The notes below the pieces were generated by a model. That model ran no database searches. It worked only from the letters and a program-made list of their open reading frames with translations, and was not told the DNA's origin. A stretch of 11,766 nt of DNA, taken from NCBI GenBank assembly GCA_042573625.1, contig JBHPCZ010000105.1:1-11766 (forward strand). Reading direction: 5' to 3'. The stretch is from JBHPCZ01 sp042573625. GTDB lineage: Bacteria; Desulfobacterota; Desulfobacteria; Desulfobacterales; UBA11574. Position 1 is the stretch's first letter, and each line of letters begins with the position of its first letter. Shown piece by piece: positions 7,138 through 11,766 of the stretch. Made by a program: the position numbers and the translations under genes.

Positions 7138-7222
7138 TTGGAGAAGAGGGTTCGAGGATTCAAGGGTTTGTTCTCCAACGATTTTATCAGGGCTTTGAGA
7201 ATCCTTTCAACTTCCTCTTCAC
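7138..7222 (-). repeat. Four-helix-bundle element remnant, copy 3 (truncated)
   Basis: Starts with the family edge TTGGAGAAGAGGGTTCG and reads, on the minus strand, SEEEVERILKALIKSLENK, which is the C-terminal helix of the four-helix-bundle family. About 17 bases of the edge repeat present in copies 1 and 4 are missing after GGATTCAAGGG. The other half of the element, including the opposite arm, is absent. Its inner end overlaps or abuts the mutY stop codon at 7219-7221. Confidence 0.75.
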
Positions 7223-8331
7223 TTTTTTCTGATCCGGCTACCTCCGGTCTGCCCGGAACACCGGGTTTCCAATAATGGAATAAACTTATGATTGGCTTTC
7301 GGAAACGGGTATTGATCAATCTCATTGATCTTGATCCAGCGATAATCCGAAGGACCGTCTAATCTGATGTTTCCCTTAATATAATTGCAGCAAAAGACAT
7401 CCACACGGATTTTAAAATGAGTATAGGCATGTTTTACATGGGTCAGGAAAGAGACAACTTCCACGGAAAGATTGACTTCCTCCATGATTTCTCTGACACA
7501 GGCCGCTTCCGCGCGCTCACCCTCCCGGACCTTTCCACCCGGGAACTCCCATAATCCGCCCAGCAGTCCCTCGGGCCTTCTCCGGGTAATTAACACACGA
7601 TTCTTCTTAAATACAACACCGACGGCAATATGGTGTTCCGGTGTCCGAGGGGTTTTCGCCCGTTTCGGATACAGTTTCACGGTCTGAGTCTGATACGAAA
7701 GGCAGTCGTATTGAATCGGGCAGACGGCGCAATCCGGTTGTTTGGGTTTGCAGATGATCGCCCCTATCTCCATCATGGCCTGATTGAAATTTCCGGCATT
7801 TTTCGGATCAAACAGTTGGTCGGCAGCGGCTTTGAATGTTTTGTACGATGCGGACTTATTTGCCGGCGCATCGATCTGAAACAAACGGGCAAGTACCCGC
7901 TTGACGTTGCCGTCCACAACAGAATACGGCTGATCAAAGGCAATGCTCAGCACCGCAGCGGCAATGTAATCGCCGACACCCGGCAACTTTCTAAACTCGT
8001 CCCAGTTATCGGGAATGTTACCTTTGTACTTTTCCAGGACAATATTTGCCGCCTTGTGCAGATTTCGGGCCCGGGCATAATACCCCAGACCTTCCCAGGC
8101 CTTCAGCACGCCCTGCGAATCCGCCCGGGCCAGGGATTTCACATCCGGAAAATGAAGAAAAAAATTCCGGTAATAGGGCAAAACCGTATTCACCTGGGTC
8201 TGTTGGAGCATGACTTCCGAGACCCATATGCGGTAGAGGTCATCTGTTTCACGCCAGGGCAAACCACGGTGCGCTTTTTTATACCAGGAAAGGAGCCGGT
8301 TCTGAATCCGGGCGATCTTTTCGGCGTTCAT
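7219..8331 (-). CDS. mutY: A/G-specific adenine glycosylase MutY
   Basis: Base-excision repair enzyme that removes adenine mispaired with 8-oxoguanine, protecting DNA from oxidative GC-to-TA mutation. The 370 residues show the expected order: WVSEVMLQQTQV with catalytic E39, helix-hairpin-helix LPGVGDYIAAAV (115-126), catalytic D140 in VVDGNVKRV, and the [4Fe-4S] ligands C194, C201, C204 and C210 (C-x6-C-x2-C-x5-C). A C-terminal MutT-like domain (about 233-355) recognises 8-oxoG. Its Nudix-box region (265-288) is nearly canonical: GGK, E272, R280-E281 and E284-E285, with Asn in place of the last Gly. The ATG at 8331 fits the family but has only a weak ribosome site. The last dozen residues run into element copy 3, so the original C-terminus may have been changed. 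The promoter is not evident; element copy 4 lies 70 bases upstream. Confidence 0.96.
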   Translation of the reverse strand: MNAEKIARIQNRLLSWYKKAHRGLPWRETDDLYRIWVSEVMLQQTQVNTVLPYYRNFFLHFPDVKSLARADSQGVLKAWEGLGYYARARNLHKAANIVLEKYKGNIPDNWDEFRKLPGVGDYIAAAVLSIAFDQPYSVVDGNVKRVLARLFQIDAPANKSASYKTFKAAADQLFDPKNAGNFNQAMMEIGAIICKPKQPDCAVCPIQYDCLSYQTQTVKLYPKRAKTPRTPEHHIAVGVVFKKNRVLITRRRPEGLLGGLWEFPGGKVREGERAEAACVREIMEEVNLSVEVVSFLTHVKHAYTHFKIRVDVFCCNYIKGNIRLDGPSDYRWIKINEIDQYPFPKANHKFIPLLETRCSGQTGGSRIRKK

Positions 8332-8690
8332 TGATTATGACTCAAGTTTCGCACCCCTAACCATTAGCAAAGCTTGTCCTCTGCTATGGTTGGATGGTGT
8401 TTGGAGAAGAGGGTTCGGGGATTCAAGGGGCCAAGGGTCCAAGTGTTTTTTCTCTAACAATTTAATCAGTGCTTTGATTATTCTTTCAACTTCGGCTATA
8501 TCATCTTTGAGATTCCTTATTTTTCTGAAAATACCCCAAAATAGCCTCTATGACTTTTGCCAAACCTTCAAAGTTCTGTAATTCTTAATCTTTTCACTCG
8601 AACCCTTGACCCCTTGATTCCTTTAGATTTAACTATTTCTCTTGGAAATGGTCCTGTTTTTTTATAACCTGTCGTTTACGACGGAGAGTA
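8332..8690. other. Intergenic region between dapL and mutY, holding element copy 4
   Basis: A 359-base gap that is mostly element copy 4 (8401-8626). About 70 bases separate the element from the mutY start and about 64 separate it from the dapL stop. A short GTCGT/ACGAC stem (about 8668-8679) lies just past dapL, but no T-run follows on the minus strand. No other gene is seen. Confidence 0.6.
8401..8626 (-). pseudogene. Miniature four-helix-bundle element with terminal inverted repeats, copy 4
   Basis: Arms 8419-8445 and 8595-8621 (27 bases each) are inverted repeats matching at 23 positions. Between them, one minus-strand frame reads NYRTLKVWQKS, the family's N-terminal helix, then a TAG stop. 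It continues in the same frame to EVERIIKALIKLLEKK, the C-terminal helix. The central helices (roughly 60-70 residues of the usual 115-120) are gone, so this is an internally deleted remnant that keeps both ends and both arms. The outer edge TTGGAGAAGAGGGTTCG is shared almost exactly with copy 3. It could be mobilised in trans or be an inert scar; no transposase is present. Confidence 0.8.
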
Positions 8691-9917
8691 TCATACTGCC
8701 AGGGCTTTCTTAATCCTGGACATTGCTTCTTGAACGTTTTCATAACTGTTAAAGGCGCTGATCCTGATGAATCCCTGGCCGCATCTGCCGAATCCTGCTC
8801 CGGGAGTACAGACCACACCGGCCTTCTCAAGAAACAGGTCAAAGAATTCCCAGGAGTCCTTTTGTCCGTCTATCCATATATAAGGGGAGTTTTCACCGCC
8901 GACGCACTCAAACCCCAGTGCCTGAATCTCCTGCCGGATCAATGCCGCATTCTTCATGTAGCCGTCAATAAGCTCTTGGACCTGACCCTTTCCCGCTTCA
9001 CTGTATACGGCTTCGGCCGCTTTCTGCACCGGGTAGGATACACCGTTGAATTTCGTGGTGTGGCGGCGGTTCCACAGGTTGTACAGGGAATGTTTTTCTC
9101 CATTGCCGTCATAGGCTATACAAGACTCGGGAAGTACCGTATAGGCACAGCGGGTTCCGGTGAACCCCGCGGTTTTGGAAAAGCTTCTGAATTCAATGGC
9201 TACGTCACGGGCCCCGTCGATCTCGTAAATGGACCGCGGCAGGCTGTCGTCTTGAATAAAGGCCTCGTAAGCGGCGTCAAAAAGAATCAGGGATTTGTTT
9301 TCACGGGCAAAATCGACCCATTTCGCGAGCTGATCTTTGGTGATCGTCGCACCGGTGGGATTGTTGGGAAAGCAGAGATAAATCAGGTCAACGGGCTCTG
9401 ACGGCAGGTCAGGGATAAATCCGTTTTCCCGGGTGCTGTCAAGATACATGATATCCTGGTATCTGCCGTTTTGATAATGGCCGGTGCGACCGGCCATGAC
9501 ATTGGTGTCTAAATATACGGGATATACCGGGTCGGGGATGGCCACCTTGATATCCAGTGCAAAGATCTCCTGGATATTACCGGTATCACACTTGGCGCCG
9601 TCACTGATAAAAATCTCCTCCGGAGAGATGTCCGCCCCCCGGGCCTGGAAATCCTCTGCTGCGATTTTCTCCCGTAAAAAAGGATACCCCTGTTCCGGGC
9701 CGTACCCCCGGAAGGTGCTGTCCTCAGCCATTTCGTCAACGCCCCGGTGAAAGGCCTCGACGCAGGCCCGGGGCAGCGCCCGGGTGACATCGCCGATACC
9801 CAGCCGGATGATCTCCCTGCCCGGATGGGCCTCCTGAAACGCGGAAACCCGCTTGGCGATGTCCGAAAAAAGATAGGAAGCCTGAAGCTTGCCATAGTTT
9901 TCATTGATTCTGATCAT
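8691..9917 (-). CDS. dapL: LL-diaminopimelate aminotransferase
   Basis: PLP enzyme of fold type I that converts tetrahydrodipicolinate directly to LL-diaminopimelate with glutamate as amino donor, bypassing the DapD/C/E steps of lysine and peptidoglycan precursor synthesis. The 408 residues match the usual family length. Motifs seen are RLGIGDVTRALP (38-49), FRGYGPEQGYPFLREKIA (69-86), SDGAKCDTGNIQEIF (105-119), PDPVYPVYLDTNVMAG (128-143), CFPNNPTGATIT (182-193), DAAYEAFI (214-221) and the PLP lysine K248 in FRSFSKTAGFTGTRCAYT. The GAKCDTGNIQ and WNRR segments distinguish DapL from ordinary aspartate aminotransferases. AGAGG precedes the ATG. A strong palindrome about 80-110 bases upstream may regulate it. 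It feeds the same cell-wall chemistry as the lytic transglycosylase upstream. Confidence 0.96.
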   Translation of the reverse strand: MIRINENYGKLQASYLFSDIAKRVSAFQEAHPGREIIRLGIGDVTRALPRACVEAFHRGVDEMAEDSTFRGYGPEQGYPFLREKIAAEDFQARGADISPEEIFISDGAKCDTGNIQEIFALDIKVAIPDPVYPVYLDTNVMAGRTGHYQNGRYQDIMYLDSTRENGFIPDLPSEPVDLIYLCFPNNPTGATITKDQLAKWVDFARENKSLILFDAAYEAFIQDDSLPRSIYEIDGARDVAIEFRSFSKTAGFTGTRCAYTVLPESCIAYDGNGEKHSLYNLWNRRHTTKFNGVSYPVQKAAEAVYSEAGKGQVQELIDGYMKNAALIRQEIQALGFECVGGENSPYIWIDGQKDSWEFFDLFLEKAGVVCTPGAGFGRCGQGFIRISAFNSYENVQEAMSRIKKALAV

Positions 9918-9995
9918 ATTTTAACCTCTTGCATTTTAATATAAAGTTTAAAGTGTCTATGGGCATTGTCTGCAATTTGGAAATATAAAGATTGT

Positions 9996-10026
9996 TATGT
10001 CGAAATACTATCTTAATTTCGACATA
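9996..10026. promoter_or_regulatory. 11-bp perfect palindrome upstream of dapL, candidate operator
   Basis: TATGTCGAAAT (9996-10006) and ATTTCGACATA (10016-10026) are exact complements around a nine-base spacer. A third copy of the half-site, TATGTCGA, lies at 10037-10044. It sits between the end of the transglycosylase gene and the dapL start. Lack of a following T-run on the minus strand favours a protein-binding site over a terminator. The regulator is unknown. Confidence 0.55.
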
Positions 10027-10118
10027 TTCTGGGGCATATGTCGATGCCGTCGCCATGTTAATACGATAACAATTCATAAAGCTTGATGTTCAAATACAGA
10101 TTTGCGGCTCCCTCCTTC

Positions 10119-11249
10119 TTACTTCTTTAACTTTCGTTTAGTTCCAGCATCATTCGGATAAATCACCAGGCGCTGTCCCGGATGGATCGGCTTTTTCAGG
10201 CTGATGCGATTCCAGATGGCCAGCGCCGGCAGGGGAACATCGAAGCGTTCGGAAATGGCGGTAAGATTGTCCCCCCTTTTCACCACATAGATCCGTTTTT
10301 CATTCGCTGCAATCCAGTCATTTAAAAGCACTTGATATCGAGAGTGAAACCCCTTTGCGCTGCCTTTGGGTATCAGGATGGAATAATTTCCTTTACCGAT
10401 ATTATACCCCCGGATATCAGGGTTTAGATCCTTTATCATTTTGAAATACGTTTTTGCGGCCTCGGCAACGATCTGGATGGGTGTGATTCGTTTGGATTTC
10501 AGTTTAACGCGATCAAATTGCAACGGTGGATACAGATCTTCTTTCTTCAAATGAAATCCGTATTTTTCCGGATTCGACAAAATCAGTTTAACGGAAAGGA
10601 TTTTGAAAACATACCGCTGGGTCTCTAAGGGGAGATAGAGATGATAATATGTATTGTTCTTCTGAGTCAGTATTTCCGCCTCAAGCCCTTTTTCCCCCAT
10701 GTTGTACGCAGCAGCGGAGAGCGTCCATGATCCCAGTATTTCGTAAAGGTCTTTAAAATACTTTACGGCGGCACGAGTGGAGGCAAAAACGTTCCTGCGT
10801 TCGTCTATGTTCGCGTTGATCTTCAGATCGTATCTCCGGCCCGTGCTTTTTAAAAACTGCCAGAACCCAACCGCCCGCTTGGGCGAAACAGCATGCGCTC
10901 TCAACGCGCTTTCGATCACCGGCACATACTTGAGATCGTCCGGCGCATGGTTTTCTTTCAATACTTTTTCCATGTGCGGGAAATAGCGGCTGGCCCGCTT
11001 TAGCCAGAGGATGACTTGGGAACGGTTCCACAGCGTAAGCAGGAGCTCTTTTTCCAGACGCTCCCGGACCTCCGGATTGTCGAGAGGGACCGCTTCACCG
11101 CAAAAATATAGAGGCGCATCGATCCGGATGCTGGAAATCAGCGAAGGAAATCGGGATGTTTCCAGCTTTTTAATCGGTTCGCATCGGGCGGATGTGCCGC
11201 CCAGAAGCAGGATGCTAAAAATTAATAAAGATAAACAGAATTTCCTCAT
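10119..11249 (-). CDS. Membrane-associated lytic transglycosylase with LysM domain (MltD-like)
   Basis: Periplasmic enzyme that cleaves peptidoglycan between MurNAc and GlcNAc, forming 1,6-anhydroMurNAc. The chosen start (ATG 11249, 376 residues) has AAGGA about 11 bases upstream and opens a clean signal peptide (MRKFCLSLLIFSILLLGG). An in-frame ATG at 11291 would add 14 residues encoded by a repeat sequence and is not favoured. The SLT domain covers about 85-245: catalytic E113 in VPVIESALRAHAVSP, then GFWQFLKSTGRRYDL and the AAAYNMGE motif (179-186). A C-terminal LysM (about 320-364, YVVKRGDNLTAISERF...PGQRLVIYP) binds glycan. One LysM is visible, fewer than E. coli MltD, and no lipobox is convincing, so it is probably soluble or loosely attached. 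It is followed by 201 bases and then dapL. Confidence 0.92.
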   Translation of the reverse strand: MRKFCLSLLIFSILLLGGTSARCEPIKKLETSRFPSLISSIRIDAPLYFCGEAVPLDNPEVRERLEKELLLTLWNRSQVILWLKRASRYFPHMEKVLKENHAPDDLKYVPVIESALRAHAVSPKRAVGFWQFLKSTGRRYDLKINANIDERRNVFASTRAAVKYFKDLYEILGSWTLSAAAYNMGEKGLEAEILTQKNNTYYHLYLPLETQRYVFKILSVKLILSNPEKYGFHLKKEDLYPPLQFDRVKLKSKRITPIQIVAEAAKTYFKMIKDLNPDIRGYNIGKGNYSILIPKGSAKGFHSRYQVLLNDWIAANEKRIYVVKRGDNLTAISERFDVPLPALAIWNRISLKKPIHPGQRLVIYPNDAGTKRKLKK

Positions 11250-11270
11250 TATTTGGCTTTCCTTACTTAT

Positions 11271-11341
11271 GCCACCAAGACACAAAGACACGAAGGAAAT
11301 ATTTTATTATGATTGTCTTGGTGCCTTCGTGTCTTAGTGGC
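11271..11341. repeat. Inverted repeat of the CCACCAAGACAC type
   Basis: The left arm 11271-11296 begins GCCACCAAGACACAAAGACA; the right arm 11324-11341 reads, as its complement, GCCACTAAGACACGAAGG. They match apart from one substitution and an extra eight-base AAAGACAC unit in the left arm. The core between them is only 27 bases and includes CTTGGTG, a further partial unit. It lies immediately upstream of the transglycosylase ribosome site. Arms of this kind flank small dispersed elements in many bacteria; here only the hairpin remains. Confidence 0.7.
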
Positions 11342-11545
11342 AAATAAAAACATGTATCGCCAAAAAACCACAAAACAGCTATGAATTCAAGTACCCCTTT
11401 TCTATTTTTAATTGCTGTAGAGAATTCGGGCCTGTTGGCTTGCCTTCATGAAGAGAGCCGAGATTGTCACAAACCCATAAGTGGTCTGAAAGACTGTAGC
11501 GGCGGATTCCCGGAACTATCATTCAGATTACAGACATTATTTGAA

Positions 11546-11590
11546 CCGCAGAATGTCGATTTTTGAGGGTTATACTTCATCATTCTGCGG
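11546..11590. repeat. 10-bp inverted repeat
   Basis: CCGCAGAATG (11546-11555) and CATTCTGCGG (11581-11590) are exact complements with a 25-base loop. There is no T-run after either arm and no adjacent gene. It may be a regulatory site or the end of a degraded element. Confidence 0.5.
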
Positions 11591-11716
11591 GCAATAGCTC
11601 ACAGCCCGAAGTGTGAGTAAGTGCGGCATGTCAGATCCAGGGAAACTCTGCGTTATATCGCCCTGCTACGAAAGGTGGAAAGCCTAACCGGAAAATGGCA
11701 ATTTCCTTAAATGATG

Positions 11717-11756
11717 ATATCACAACATCAGGTCGATTGGATCGAAGTTGTGTTAT
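11717..11756. repeat. Nested hairpin near the window edge
   Basis: ATATCACAAC (11717-11726) pairs with GTTGTGTTAT (11747-11756) at nine of ten positions. Inside, TCGAT and ATCGA form a five-pair stem with a three-base loop. The window stops ten bases later, so its gene context cannot be judged. Confidence 0.4.
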
Positions 11757-11766
11757 AGTCGGGTAG

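Larger units (their letters stand above)
11342..11766. other. Gene-free right end of the window
   Basis: No supported gene, RNA or known element was found in these 425 bases. A 61-codon open frame at 11381-11566 (plus) has no ribosome site and no recognisable product. The stretch holds two inverted repeats (11546-11590 and 11717-11756). It may be the control region of a gene beyond the window or decayed sequence. Confidence 0.5.

Noticed and set aside
7125..7325. 66-codon minus-strand open frame containing EEEVERILKALIKSLENK
   Set aside because: The tail is a four-helix-bundle remnant, but the upstream part is only the shifted frame of the mutY end, so this is not a functional gene.
7630..8334. 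234-codon open frame on the plus strand
   Set aside because: It is antisense to mutY, whose catalytic, iron-sulfur and Nudix motifs are intact. The frame has no recognisable domain or ribosome site.
2755..8626. CRISPR-like repeats
   Set aside because: The repeats are dispersed, differ in length, have coding remnants inside and are not regularly spaced; no cas genes are present.
8730..9401. 223-codon open frame on the plus strand
   Set aside because: Antisense to dapL, which has full family motifs including the PLP lysine. No independent support.
11381..11566. 61-codon plus-strand open frame in the right-end region
   Set aside because: No ribosome site, no recognisable sequence, and nothing to link it to a known family.

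Overview
The window looks like a piece of chromosome from an anaerobic Gram-negative bacterium, most likely a sulfate-reducer-type member of the Desulfobacterota (former Deltaproteobacteria). The clues are a DapL-type lysine/cell-wall pathway, a short unadenylylated-type glutamine synthetase (GSI-alpha), lipoprotein and periplasmic envelope enzymes, and scattered remnants of S23/IVP-like four-helix-bundle elements. The taxonomic guess is inference; no rRNA, tRNA or phage marker is present.

Layout, left to right. (1) 147-1913, minus: a membrane protein with an N-terminal extracytoplasmic VWA domain, one transmembrane helix and two near-duplicate FHA domains. (2) 2155-2700, minus: nitroreductase-family flavoprotein. 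(3) 2983-4320, minus: type I glutamine synthetase. (4) 4321-4710: divergent control region with a promoter and a dyad facing right. (5) 4711-6258, plus: BepA-like M48 metalloprotease lipoprotein with C-terminal TPR-like repeats, the only rightward gene. (6) 6713-7114, minus: small membrane-anchored protein of unknown function. (7) 7219-8331, minus: MutY adenine glycosylase. (8) 8691-9917, minus: LL-diaminopimelate aminotransferase DapL. (9) 10119-11249, minus: lytic transglycosylase with a LysM domain. (10) About 500 bases at the right end with no supported gene but several inverted repeats.

The genes are mostly housekeeping: nitrogen assimilation (glnA), meso-DAP/lysine supply (dapL), peptidoglycan turnover (lytic transglycosylase), outer-membrane protein quality control (M48), and oxidative DNA repair (mutY). 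They do not form one dedicated pathway, though DapL, the transglycosylase and the M48 protease all serve the envelope.

The most unusual content is between the genes. Four related intergenic elements (about 2755-2944, 6290-6652, 7138-7222 and 8401-8626) share edge sequences and, in three of them, terminal inverted repeats. They also carry decayed pieces of a four-helix-bundle (S23 / 23S-intervening-sequence type) protein gene. All four point the same way, and each lies just 3' of a minus-strand gene. One keeps an almost contiguous N-terminal half but has its middle replaced by a perfect 13-bp inverted repeat. Another has shrunk to a miniature element that keeps only both protein ends. A third runs into the 3' end of mutY. 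A separate hairpin repeat of the CCACCAAGACAC type abuts the lytic transglycosylase start.
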